A stretch of DNA of 64,000 bases from assembly GCA_001723645.1 (NCBI GenBank), contig MDLC01000002.1:89361-153360 (forward strand), given 5' to 3'. The position numbers were made by a program, and so were the translations under genes. Shown here piece by piece: positions 54,113-62,403 of this stretch; the stretch's first letter is position 1, and each line of letters begins with the position of its first letter. This DNA comes from Candidatus Endobugula sertula. GTDB taxonomy: Bacteria; Pseudomonadota; Gammaproteobacteria; Pseudomonadales; Cellvibrionaceae. The notes under the pieces are model-generated. The model was not told the DNA's origin. It was given only the letters and a program-made list of their open reading frames with translations, and did not search any database.

Positions 54113-55297
54113 ATGATGACGAATACTGTAACTACCCCACTAAGGGGATTCGAACGTAATGAATTCGAAGCACGTACAGAAAAATTACAAAAATTAATGG
54201 CCAAACAACATATTGGTGGGGTATTTTTTTCTACTGAACCTGAATTTCGCTATTTTAGTGGCTTCAAATCTCAGTTCTGGGAAAGCCCAACACGCCCCTG
54301 GTTTTTAGTCATACCTGTTCAAGGTCTTCCCATTGCTGTGATTCCTGACATCGGCGTTGCCGGCTTTGAAGATACTTGGATTGAAGATGTTCGAAGCTGG
54401 CCATCACCTCGACCAGAAGACGATGGTATTCGTTTATTAGCCAATACTCTTGCAGAAGTTTCGAAACAATCAAAGTGTATCGGTGCTATGTTAGGTCCTG
54501 AAACGCATCTACGCATGCCCGCCACTAATTTCCGTCATCTAGAGCAACGTTTGAGTCAATACAACATCACCGATATAACAACCATTGTGCGTCATATTCG
54601 CAGTATTAAATCATCAACCGAAATTGATAAAATACGTTTTGCCTGTGAAGTCACAGCGGCAGGCTTTGATTTTTTGCTGGAAAATCTACAAGCCGGTATC
54701 ACCGAGCGAGAGGCCTGTAAAGCAATGCAGATTGAAATGCTCCGTTTAGGCGCTGACACCTGCCCTTACCTAATAGCAACATCAGGTCCCAACGGCTATG
54801 ATAATATTATTATGGGTCCTACTGACCGCCAAATAAATCAAGGTGACATACTCATTATCGACACAGGGGCCAACTTTGATGGCTATTTTAGTGACTTTGA
54901 TCGTAACTTTGCTTTCGGTGAAGTAGAACAACAGGCTTATGACGCTTATGAAGCGGTTTTTGAATCGACCGAAGCCGGACTGCTTACTGCTGCCCCAGGC
55001 CAAACAACGGGTGATGTGTGGAAAGCTATGTGGTCTGTATTAGAAAAAGCGGGTGCGTTAGGTAATGATGTCGGTCGTATGGGACACGGACTCGGTATGC
55101 AACTGACGGAATGGCCTTCTAATGTCAAAGAGGGCGATGTCGTATTACAGCAAGGCATGGTGTTAACACTAGAACCAGGAATGACTTATGCGCCAAATAA
55201 AGTGATGGTACACGAAGAAAATATTGTCATCACTGAAAGCGGCTGCGAACTGCTTCACAAACGCGCTTGGAGCACATTACCTGTTATCAGTCGATAA
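54113..55297 (+). CDS. M24-family metallohydrolase (Xaa-Pro peptidase / ectoine-hydrolase-like)
   Basis: A 394-residue protein with the creatinase-type N-terminal domain (IGGVFFSTEPEFRYFSGF, then SQFWESPTRPWFLVIP) and the pita-bread catalytic domain. All five metal ligands appear: Asp in IIDTGANFDGY, Asp in FSDFDRNFAFG, His in MGHGLGMQLTEW, Glu in LTLEPGMTY and Glu in VHEENIVIT. The family holds aminopeptidase P, creatinase and ectoine hydrolase DoeA. The linked EutA-like, M20, TRAP and AsnC genes favour a hydrolase for an amino-acid-like osmolyte, but I do not see DoeA itself clearly. It is separated from dctM by 293 bp and may have its own promoter. Confidence 0.85.
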   Translation: MMTNTVTTPLRGFERNEFEARTEKLQKLMAKQHIGGVFFSTEPEFRYFSGFKSQFWESPTRPWFLVIPVQGLPIAVIPDIGVAGFEDTWIEDVRSWPSPRPEDDGIRLLANTLAEVSKQSKCIGAMLGPETHLRMPATNFRHLEQRLSQYNITDITTIVRHIRSIKSSTEIDKIRFACEVTAAGFDFLLENLQAGITEREACKAMQIEMLRLGADTCPYLIATSGPNGYDNIIMGPTDRQINQGDILIIDTGANFDGYFSDFDRNFAFGEVEQQAYDAYEAVFESTEAGLLTAAPGQTTGDVWKAMWSVLEKAGALGNDVGRMGHGLGMQLTEWPSNVKEGDVVLQQGMVLTLEPGMTYAPNKVMVHEENIVITESGCELLHKRAWSTLPVISR

Positions 55298-55299
55298 AT

Positions 55300-55323
55300 A
55301 TCTGGGCCTCTTTTAGCCCAGAT
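55300..55323. terminator. Bidirectional hairpin between converging genes
   Basis: ATCTGGGC and GCCCAGAT form a perfect 8-bp GC-containing stem around an 8-base loop, right between the M24 gene and the ATP-grasp gene, whose stop codon sits in the loop. T-runs are short on both sides (CCTTT on the plus strand). A shared transcription end is the likely role. Confidence 0.65.
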
Positions 55324-56428
55324 CCTTTAACTGATGATGCACTTGATTCAGCATGTGTTGATTGGCTTTTACACGATTTAAGATTTCACGGTATGACAAT
55401 AAGTCCATTGATTTCTCTTTATGCTCGCACGCAATTTTGACCAAATATTTACCGTGTTCAAAAAAAATCTTATACGCTTGTAATATATTAAATTTAGGAT
55501 CAAACATATGAGTTGGCAAGGAAGCGACACCATTCACTTCAATAACCACAAATTTTCCTGCTTTTAAAGCCTCCTCACTTTCAGACTTGACATCGATACG
55601 ACCAAAATTAAAACCGGGTTGATTCTCAAACACCTTAAAAATGGCTGTTTCCAATTCAGGCGTTAATAAATCTATATCATCGGTAAATTTACAACCTAGC
55701 GTATGGGAACCAATGAAGGAAAGTCGCACTTCTTCCCCTACAGCTGGTACGCGGTTAGTATCGAGATATTGTAAAAAAGAGTTCCAGTGATGGGTATAAC
55801 GATAATGGGATCTAGCCAGAGATAAAAGCGTATCACAACCATTGCCAATCACTGTTGGAAAATGCTTTTTATTAATGCCTGTAATCCTGGGTTTCCCACG
55901 ATAACGAATATAGAAAATACCGCACTCATAAGTATAAGGGGTAAATTTTTGTACAATATAATCCCCTAACAACAAGGGTATTTTTTCTTGCAAATCAGCG
56001 AGAGAAGATATTTTACAAATACCCTTCCCCACACAACCTACATCTGACTTCAATATCACCGGATACCCATGTTCCTCAACAAACTCAAGAATAACAGAAA
56101 ATTTCTCTTCAATTGATACATCATCACGAACCAAAAGAGTCGGTAAAAAATACGCCTGATCAAAGGCCAACTGGCTTTCATACTTGGAGGCTATACCAAT
56201 CTCACCATGGTTTAAGGAGTAGTTCGCCTTTGCCAAGGACTTAATACCAACGCGATGAAGCAGACATTGCAAACCTAAGTACACATAAAAAGGGGCTTCG
56301 AAAATACGAGGGTGCCAAAACTCATAGGGTTTAATCAAAAAATACTCCAACGCCGCCAATAAGAGGAAATTAGCCAGAGCCGAGCGACGGCTCATTTCCC
56401 GCTCTGGCTGATTTTTGTAAGTCATCAT
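55313..56428 (-). CDS. ATP-grasp family protein
   Basis: About 371 residues from the ATG pair at 56428/56425; an upstream TTG at 56443 is less likely, and no clear ribosome site is seen for any. The ATP-grasp fold shows in PVILKSDVGCVGKGICKI (ATP-binding Lys and Gly loop), DYIVQKF and the metal site FGRIDVKSESE followed by VVIEVNGVASLP. Such enzymes join a carboxylate to an amine or thiol, as in D-Ala-D-Ala ligase, RimK and sugar- or peptide-tag synthases. The N-terminus has a hydrophobic FLLLAALEYFLIKP. The substrate is unknown. It converges with the M24 gene and precedes recJ's downstream end. Confidence 0.8.
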   Translation of the reverse strand: MMTYKNQPEREMSRRSALANFLLLAALEYFLIKPYEFWHPRIFEAPFYVYLGLQCLLHRVGIKSLAKANYSLNHGEIGIASKYESQLAFDQAYFLPTLLVRDDVSIEEKFSVILEFVEEHGYPVILKSDVGCVGKGICKISSLADLQEKIPLLLGDYIVQKFTPYTYECGIFYIRYRGKPRITGINKKHFPTVIGNGCDTLLSLARSHYRYTHHWNSFLQYLDTNRVPAVGEEVRLSFIGSHTLGCKFTDDIDLLTPELETAIFKVFENQPGFNFGRIDVKSESEEALKAGKFVVIEVNGVASLPTHMFDPKFNILQAYKIFFEHGKYLVKIACEHKEKSMDLLSYREILNRVKANQHMLNQVHHQLKDLG

Positions 56429-56588
56429 GCCAAAAATTAACAATAATGCAAGTGGTTATACCCTTATCATATTAGCGTTTCAAACCGCGCACAAATAGGC
56501 AATAATAGATGAGATGATTGACACAATGCCTTTAAGGTAAAAGGTCATTTTATCAATTACCTCAAAGAGGTGTTTAACAGCGAATCAT

Positions 56589-58361
56589 CTAAAACCGCAG
56601 GCACTCAATATTTCGAACAATCAACTGTACTGACTCCTGTCCCCTAAACACATTCACTGCCAACTGATATACTAGTAATACTTTATTCACCGTCGCATCA
56701 GGCCATTGTTGAGTATTAATATTGAAAGCAATCGCGTCTATGGTATGTTCACCCTTCTGATCTGCAGCGAGTAACATTTTTAAATGCTTTTCACCGACAA
56801 TGCGTTGTTGTAAAAGAAAGAATTCACCATCAAATAAGGGCTCAGGGAATTGTTGTCCCCAGGGGGCCGCCTGTTGAATCATGTGAGCCAGTGGTAAATT
56901 AAAATCTTGTTGATCCAGTTCACCATCGGTTAACAGCGTCTCACATAAATCATCTGCTGATAATTGCTTGCGGACTATTTGATCAAAACGTTCCGCAAAT
57001 TCCGTATAATGCTCTCGCTTTATGCTCAAACCAGCAGCCATAGCATGGCCACCAAACTTTTGTAAGATACCTGGATGCTTGGTCGCCACCACATCTAATG
57101 CATCGCGAATATGTAAACCGCTAATGGAACGTGCAGACCCTTTTATTTCATCGTCATCAGCACTGGAAGGTGCAAAAGCAATAACCGGGCGATGAAATTT
57201 ATCTTTAATACGGGATGCAAGAATCCCAACAACACCCTGATGCCAAGCCTCGTCAAATAAAGTAATACCCACAGGCAGGGCTTCTTCATCCCATTGCATG
57301 CTTTCTAAACCAGCCAGTGCTTCTTTTTGCATGGAAGCTTCAATGGCGCGACGTTCACGATTCAATCCATCAAGCTCAACCGCTATTTCGTACGCTATAT
57401 TTACGTCCTCCGTCAACAAACAGCGGATACCTACTGACATATCATCCAATCGCCCAGCTGCATTTAAGCGCGGCCCGACGATAAAACCAAAGTCACTGCT
57501 AACAGCTTGTCGATAATCTTTCCCCGCTACCTGCAACAACGCCATAATACCAGGTCGAGCGCACCCGACCCGCAAACGTTGTAAGCCCTGATTTACCAAA
57601 ATACGGTTATTGTGATCCAAAGGTACTACGTCAGCAACGGTTCCCAAAGCCACCAAGTCTAGATAATCAGCCATTTTAGGTTCTTCTATCGCTTGTTGCT
57701 CAAACCAATGTTGTTCTCGTAAAGCTGAACGTAAAGCACTAAGCACATAGAAAATAACACCGACACCCGCTAGATTTTTACTGGGAAATCCACAGCCCTG
57801 TTGATTAGGATTAACAATGGCATCGGCTTCTGGAAGTCTCTTAGGCGGCAGATGATGGTCAGTAACAATGACTTTAATACCTAATGATCGAGCCTTTCTA
57901 ACACCTTCAACACTGGCAATACCATTATCAACCGTAACAATAAGGTCGGGCTGAGTCGCTTGCGCTACTTCAACAATTTCTGGTGTTAAGCCATAACCAT
58001 ATTCAAAACGATTCGGCACAAGAAAATCCACTTTTTGCAAACCAAACGCACGTAATACGGCTACCGATAAAGCACAGCTAGTGGCACCATCAGCATCAAA
58101 GTCTCCAACAATTAATACACTTTTTTGTTCTTGCAGTGCATTTAGCAACAATTCCACAGCTTGAGGTAAACCTTTCAGTAGTTGAGGGGAGTGCAAGTTT
58201 GATAGGGAATAATCAATGTCTTTGTCACAAGTGGCACCCCGTGATGAGAAAATACGTTGCAACAAAGGGTGAATAGCATCATTAAATTGAGAGGGAACCG
58301 GTTTGCGACGAGAGATTACAGGCATAGTGAGTATAGATGTGCTATGCGCACCGTCAATCAT
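56589..58361 (-). CDS. recJ: Single-stranded-DNA-specific exonuclease RecJ
   Basis: A 590-residue DHH-family nuclease that degrades single-stranded DNA 5' to 3' in recombination and mismatch repair. Motifs: VGDFDADGATSC (motif I), VTVDNGIAS, VIVTDHHLPPKRLP (DHH), GPRLNAAGRLDD and the DHHA1 signature KFGGHAMAAGLSI. Length is normal. The ATG at 58361 overlaps the thrC stop as ATGA, giving coupled translation. An ATG at 58325 would match the shorter family start. The hom-thrC-recJ order is also found in Pseudomonas and related gammaproteobacteria. Confidence 0.97.
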   Translation of the reverse strand: MIDGAHSTSILTMPVISRRKPVPSQFNDAIHPLLQRIFSSRGATCDKDIDYSLSNLHSPQLLKGLPQAVELLLNALQEQKSVLIVGDFDADGATSCALSVAVLRAFGLQKVDFLVPNRFEYGYGLTPEIVEVAQATQPDLIVTVDNGIASVEGVRKARSLGIKVIVTDHHLPPKRLPEADAIVNPNQQGCGFPSKNLAGVGVIFYVLSALRSALREQHWFEQQAIEEPKMADYLDLVALGTVADVVPLDHNNRILVNQGLQRLRVGCARPGIMALLQVAGKDYRQAVSSDFGFIVGPRLNAAGRLDDMSVGIRCLLTEDVNIAYEIAVELDGLNRERRAIEASMQKEALAGLESMQWDEEALPVGITLFDEAWHQGVVGILASRIKDKFHRPVIAFAPSSADDDEIKGSARSISGLHIRDALDVVATKHPGILQKFGGHAMAAGLSIKREHYTEFAERFDQIVRKQLSADDLCETLLTDGELDQQDFNLPLAHMIQQAAPWGQQFPEPLFDGEFFLLQQRIVGEKHLKMLLAADQKGEHTIDAIAFNINTQQWPDATVNKVLLVYQLAVNVFRGQESVQLIVRNIECLRF

Positions 58362-59758
58362 AGTGTGCGCAGAATATTTTTCTGTATAAAGCCATGTACC
58401 GTTGCCATATCATTGGCCAGAACTTCACATGACTCTTCACGCTCAAACAAATCCTGCATATAGTGTGGTAATGCAGGGGCCTTAAGACCTGCTTTTTCTA
58501 TAGCTTCAGCAAATTTTGCCGGGTGTGCTGTCGCCAGACAAATCATAGGGGTATCTGTATGACGACGTTTTTGTTTTGACGCTTCAACACCAATAGCTGT
58601 ATGAGGATCTAACAGATATCCTGTCTTACCAAAAACGTCTACAATCACTCCAAGCGTTGTATCATCATCCAGACAGTAACTATCAAAGTGGCTTTGAATC
58701 ATCTCCATGGCTTTATCCGATAGTCTCATGCTTCCCGATTTAAAATCTTCCATCAATTGCCGGATGGATGCACCTTGACGGCCATAAGCATCAAACAACA
58801 AACGCTCGAAGTTACTGGAAACCATAATATCCATACTAGGCGACAATGAATGCTGTAAATCTTTTTTACTATGGTCGTTATTACTAATGCAACGATGCAG
58901 AATGTCATTCGCATTGGTAGCAACAATGAGTTGATCAATAGGTAAGCCCATTTGCTTCGCTAAATAGCCTGCGAAAATATCACCGAAGTTTCCCGTTGGC
59001 ACGGAAAAAGAGACTGTTCGATACGGACCACCTAATGCGAGTGAAGCATAAAAATAGTAGACAATTTGCGCCATGATCCGCACCCAATTGATGGAATTAA
59101 CCGCAACCAGTTGACGTCCGTCGGGTAAAAATGATTGATCACGAAAACTGGCCTTTACCATACTTTGACAATCATCAAAGTTACCTTCTAACGCAATATT
59201 ATGAACATTGTCTGCCAATATGGTCGTCATCTGTAGACGTTGAACATCAGAGACTCGCTGATAAGGATGCAAGATAAAAATATCAATATTGCCACAACGA
59301 CGACAACCTTCAATAGCGGCTGAACCAGTATCTCCAGAGGTCGCTCCCATTACCACTACTTTTTGATCACGCTGCTTCAGAATATGATCCAACAGATGAC
59401 CCAAAAACTGTAACGCAAAATCTTTAAAGGCTAACGTTGGTCCTTGGAAGAGTTCCAGAATCCACTCGTTATGACCGATTTGTATCAATGGGGCAATGGC
59501 ATCATGGCGAAAGTTGGCATACGCTTTTTCAATAATAGACTTGAGTTCATCATCACTGACCACGCTATCAACAAAAGGTGACATCACTTTAAATGCCAGC
59601 TCCTGGTAAGATAAGCCTGCCCAGGAAGCTATCTCTTCCTGAGAAAATGAGGGTAAACTTTCTGGTACATATAAGCCTCCATCGGTGGCTAAACCTGTCA
59701 AAATAACCTCTTCAAAACTTAATGCAGGCGCATCGCCCCTAGTACTAACATACTTCAC
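58358..59758 (-). CDS. thrC: Threonine synthase
   Basis: A 466-residue PLP enzyme converting O-phosphohomoserine to threonine. The start MKYVSTRGDAPALSFEEVIL is the typical ThrC N-terminus. The PLP-binding Lys is in GPTLAFKDFALQFLG and the phosphate-binding loop in VVMGATSGDTGSAAIEGC. A second conserved site is FSVPTGNFGDIFAGYLAKQM. It lies 5 bp after hom and overlaps recJ by 4 bp, forming one transcription unit. Confidence 0.97.
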   Translation of the reverse strand: MKYVSTRGDAPALSFEEVILTGLATDGGLYVPESLPSFSQEEIASWAGLSYQELAFKVMSPFVDSVVSDDELKSIIEKAYANFRHDAIAPLIQIGHNEWILELFQGPTLAFKDFALQFLGHLLDHILKQRDQKVVVMGATSGDTGSAAIEGCRRCGNIDIFILHPYQRVSDVQRLQMTTILADNVHNIALEGNFDDCQSMVKASFRDQSFLPDGRQLVAVNSINWVRIMAQIVYYFYASLALGGPYRTVSFSVPTGNFGDIFAGYLAKQMGLPIDQLIVATNANDILHRCISNNDHSKKDLQHSLSPSMDIMVSSNFERLLFDAYGRQGASIRQLMEDFKSGSMRLSDKAMEMIQSHFDSYCLDDDTTLGVIVDVFGKTGYLLDPHTAIGVEASKQKRRHTDTPMICLATAHPAKFAEAIEKAGLKAPALPHYMQDLFEREESCEVLANDMATVHGFIQKNILRTL

Positions 59759-59763
59759 AATAA

Positions 59764-61062
59764 TTACCCTAAACTTTCTACACGGATTTTATGCACATTT
59801 CCATGAATGGACGCTAATGTTTCTATACGATTAACTGCACCTAATAAATGTTGTTGTTGAACACGATTAGTGACTACCACCACTTCTGCCAATACCTCGC
59901 CTTCCTCAGGCTCACTCTGCTGCATCGCTTCAACACTAATGCCTGCTTCGCTCAAAATAGTAGTGATTTGTGATAACACCCCGGGCTTATCTTCTACCAA
60001 TACTCTCAAATAATAGGCAGTTTGCACATCCGCAATAGAGCGCAAAGGTTTATCACTGACCTCATTAAAACCCAGTGAGGGTATAGACGGTTGACTATCG
60101 CGGCTAATCTGACGTGCTATATCCACAATATCGGCAATCACGGCAGAAGCGGTGGGTTCCGCACCAGCCCCAGCTCCACAATATAGAGTTGGCCCTACGG
60201 CATCCCCTTTTATAACAATGGCATTCATCACACCATTCACATTGGCAATCAAACGCTTTTCAGGAATGAGTGTAGGATGTACGCGTAACTCTATAGATTC
60301 ACCCACACGACGAGCAATACCCAAGTGTTTAATGTGATAACCCAGCTTCTTTGCATAATCGATATCTTTGGTTTCTATACAACTGATACCTTCTGTAAAT
60401 ACCTTGTTGTACTGTAAAGGCATCGCAAACGCCAATGATGCCAAAATCACCAGCTTGTGGGCAGCATCGATACCTTCTATATCAAAGGTAGGGTCTGCTT
60501 CTGCATACCCCAAAGCCTGCGCTTCTTTCAAAACATCAACAAAGTCACGCCCTTTATCCGCCATCTCAGTCAGAATAAAGTTGCCAGTACCATTGATAAT
60601 ACCGGCTAACCATTCAATACGATTAGCGGCCAAGCCTTCGCGCAAGGCTTTGATAATCGGAATACCACCTGCGACTGCCGCCTCATAGGCGATGGTGACT
60701 CCCTGTTTCTGAGCCGCAGCAAAAATATCATTACCAAATTCAGCAATGAGAGCTTTATTGGCAGTGACAACATGCTTACCGTTGGCAATGGCCCGCTCAA
60801 CAACCTCTTTAGCGACAGTCGTACCACCAATTAGCTCAACAATAATATCAATATCAGCATTATCCACCACTTCAAAAATATCACGGGAAACAGCGACATC
60901 ACGCAAGTCACAAGCCGGATGATCACGCCGTGCACCCACTTGAGCCACCGTAATCTGACACCCTGCTCTGGAGCTTATCTCATCGCTATTACGCACCATG
61001 ACATTAAATGTACTGCTACCCACTGTACCTAAGCCGCAAAGACCTATTTTTACCGATTTCAA
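59764..61062 (-). CDS. hom: Homoserine dehydrogenase
   Basis: About 432 residues from a TTG at 61062, with GGAG 9 bases upstream. The first residues VKIGLCGLGTVGSSTFNVM form the NAD(P)-binding loop expected at the very start of this family, so the open frame that reaches back to 61182 is leader, not protein. The catalytic domain has KHVVTANKALIAEFG and GYAEADPTFDIEGIDAAHKL. The C-terminal ACT domain (RVLVEDKPGVLSQITTILSE) gives feedback control. It reduces aspartate semialdehyde to homoserine. Followed by thrC after 5 bp. Confidence 0.95.
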   Translation of the reverse strand: MKSVKIGLCGLGTVGSSTFNVMVRNSDEISSRAGCQITVAQVGARRDHPACDLRDVAVSRDIFEVVDNADIDIIVELIGGTTVAKEVVERAIANGKHVVTANKALIAEFGNDIFAAAQKQGVTIAYEAAVAGGIPIIKALREGLAANRIEWLAGIINGTGNFILTEMADKGRDFVDVLKEAQALGYAEADPTFDIEGIDAAHKLVILASLAFAMPLQYNKVFTEGISCIETKDIDYAKKLGYHIKHLGIARRVGESIELRVHPTLIPEKRLIANVNGVMNAIVIKGDAVGPTLYCGAGAGAEPTASAVIADIVDIARQISRDSQPSIPSLGFNEVSDKPLRSIADVQTAYYLRVLVEDKPGVLSQITTILSEAGISVEAMQQSEPEEGEVLAEVVVVTNRVQQQHLLGAVNRIETLASIHGNVHKIRVESLG

Positions 61063-61097
61063 ACTGATATCTCCATTAAAATAAAGGAAAGAACTCA

Positions 61098-61119
61098 CAA
61101 AAAAACCGCTTAACGCGGT
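61098..61119 (-). terminator. Terminator-like hairpin in the hom leader
   Basis: On the hom strand ACCGC-GTTAA-GCGGT is followed by six further T. It sits between a putative promoter and the hom start, 36 bases before the TTG. This is the layout of a transcription attenuator, though it could also simply end transcripts from upstream. No threonine-rich leader peptide is visible. Confidence 0.55.
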
Positions 61120-61138
61120 GAAATCTCTGGAAACGGCA

Positions 61139-61167
61139 ACCTTACGCGTGCTGGCACTGAGTGTCAA
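61139..61167 (-). promoter_or_regulatory. Putative promoter of hom-thrC-recJ
   Basis: A perfect TTGACA (61167 down to 61162), 17 bases, then TAAGGT (three of six consensus). Transcription would start about 10 bases before the terminator-like hairpin. The -10 is weak, so the call rests on the -35, the spacing and the position. Confidence 0.4.
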
Positions 61168-61399
61168 CAGAGGAAAGAGCACAACGCTTTGGCATGATTC
61201 AACATGGACTAGATATTGTCTGGAAGCGACTAGGAGTTAGCTAAAAAAGGACGCTCACATGAGGCTTAAGGAAAGCATTCCCATGTCTAACTGCTTTAAC
61301 AACGTTTAACCATCGTTAAGAATGAGGGTATGACAACCTTAACTGAGTTCTGAATAATTTATTTATCCTACTTTTCTACATCTACTCAGAACCTCTATA

Positions 61400-61780
61400 T
61401 CAGAACTTCGTAGCACAGGCGCTAAATTTTGTTTTTTTTAGGTATAACACCTGTAATTGATAGGCATCTTTTTCCAACGCATTCTGGCACTCTACTTTAG
61501 CTCGATGCTGATTAACATCCTGTAAGAAATGCACTAATTCATGAGCAATGACAGACCGCCCATAAACAGACTGTACATCCAGTCTGTCACCAAGATAGAT
61601 AGTTTTTATTTTAGTGTCATAAACTGCTTCCAATCTACCCGCCAAATTATTGTAAATATTCGCCTTATCCACCTCAGACAATGAACCCTGAGAAAATCGA
61701 TTACCCAAATATATTTTCGCCAACATATTATTGAGAGACAAACTTAATTTGAGGAGTCCCCATATCCGGGTGGTACTCAA
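61400..61780 (-). CDS. HExxH metallopeptidase-like protein, probably frameshifted
   Basis: The 126-codon frame starts with TTG and no ribosome site. It contains KIYLGNRFSQGSL, then YGRSVIAHELVHFLQDVNQH, a zinc-binding HExxH helix, and a C-terminal Cys. Just upstream in another frame an ATG at 61832, after AAGGGT, opens MEQLIVSLLLWLSLHSDFEY with a signal-peptide-like start and runs to ...PQIKFVSQ before a TAA at 61728. The two overlap near 61720-61730. The join FVSQ to NNMLAKIYL reads naturally. I take this as one small exported protease-like gene broken by a 1-base change, or a sequence error. Function unknown. Confidence 0.55.
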   Translation of the reverse strand: MSTTRIWGLLKLSLSLNNMLAKIYLGNRFSQGSLSEVDKANIYNNLAGRLEAVYDTKIKTIYLGDRLDVQSVYGRSVIAHELVHFLQDVNQHRAKVECQNALEKDAYQLQVLYLKKTKFSACATKF

Positions 61781-61832
61781 AATCCGAATGTAGACTAAGC
61801 CATAACAATAAGCTGACGATTAACTGTTCCAT
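61728..61832 (-). CDS. N-terminal fragment of the HExxH protein (signal peptide frame)
   Basis: A 34-codon frame from an ATG at 61832 with a purine-rich AAGGTAAGGG before it. It encodes a hydrophobic start MEQLIVSLLLWLSLHS followed by DFEYHPDMGTPQIKFVSQ. It lies directly before and partly over the HExxH frame in a different phase. It probably supplies the missing signal peptide of that gene. Confidence 0.45.
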   Translation of the reverse strand: MEQLIVSLLLWLSLHSDFEYHPDMGTPQIKFVSQ

Positions 61833-62058
61833 ACCCTTACCTTCTACAATTTGTGGATTCATTAATTTAACGATAGTCCACAAATCAACAATTTGCTTTT
61901 TATTTGATTCTGCTTAGGGCCCGTTGACACTTTATGGGTTATAGAGAGGAGAAAGTGGTAATTAATATCCATTCTGGAACTCATTAACTATAATTACTCT
62001 ATTTTCAGCACTATCGTAATATCATGAAACTCCCCTACATAGCCTGTATGAATACTAT

Positions 62059-62298
62059 ATGACCACTCCCGAGAAAGTATTCCCCCAGTTTAAGCTGGGA
62101 GCAATGATTTTCTTTTTGGGTTTAGTCGTTATCTATAGTAGCTCTCAGTTACTTCACCCCTCCATAGTTCAGGAAGTCATCACATTAATAGGTCTGATAT
62201 TGATAGGCTGGGGCTTTCTACTATCCATGTGGTCTCAGGTACGTATGCTGACTGGGCGAATACTACGATTTTTTGCAGAAGATCAAATCAGAAAGTAG
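62059..62298 (+). CDS. Small membrane protein, unknown function
   Basis: A 79-residue protein, MTTPEKVFPQFKLGAMIFFL and so on, with two hydrophobic helices (GAMIFFLGLVVIYSSSQL and VITLIGLILIGWGFLLSMWS) and a basic C-terminal tail MLTGRILRFFAEDQIRK. It stands alone between two genes on the other strand. No ribosome site is strong and no family is known to me, but the regular two-helix layout favours a real gene. Confidence 0.55.
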   Translation: MTTPEKVFPQFKLGAMIFFLGLVVIYSSSQLLHPSIVQEVITLIGLILIGWGFLLSMWSQVRMLTGRILRFFAEDQIRK

Positions 62299-62403
62299 GA
62301 CATTGGCCTGTATTTAGTGCTGTATAATGAAACCTATAAAAGAGCATCGTTAACCTCTAAACATAACGAAAATCCATCCACGAACAACCAATGAACATAT
62401 CCC

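Larger units (their letters stand above)
61063..61399. other. hom leader and upstream intergenic region
   Basis: This 337-bp stretch contains the putative hom promoter and the terminator-like hairpin. A frame of 17 codons (61195 to 61142) occurs but is not rich in Thr or Ile codons and has no good ribosome site. Nothing else is visible. Confidence 0.6.

Noticed and set aside
54113..55297. Firm naming of the M24 gene as doeA (ectoine hydrolase)
   Set aside because: The N-terminal domain does not clearly match the DoeA I recall, and the other doe/eut genes are missing.
61062..61182. Longer hom start giving 472 residues
   Set aside because: The added 40 residues run through the terminator-like hairpin and precede the NAD-binding loop, which normally starts the protein.
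61142..61195. 17-codon leader peptide (MPKRCALSSVDTQCQHA) before hom
   Set aside because: No run of Thr or Ile codons, no ribosome site, and it overlaps the putative promoter.
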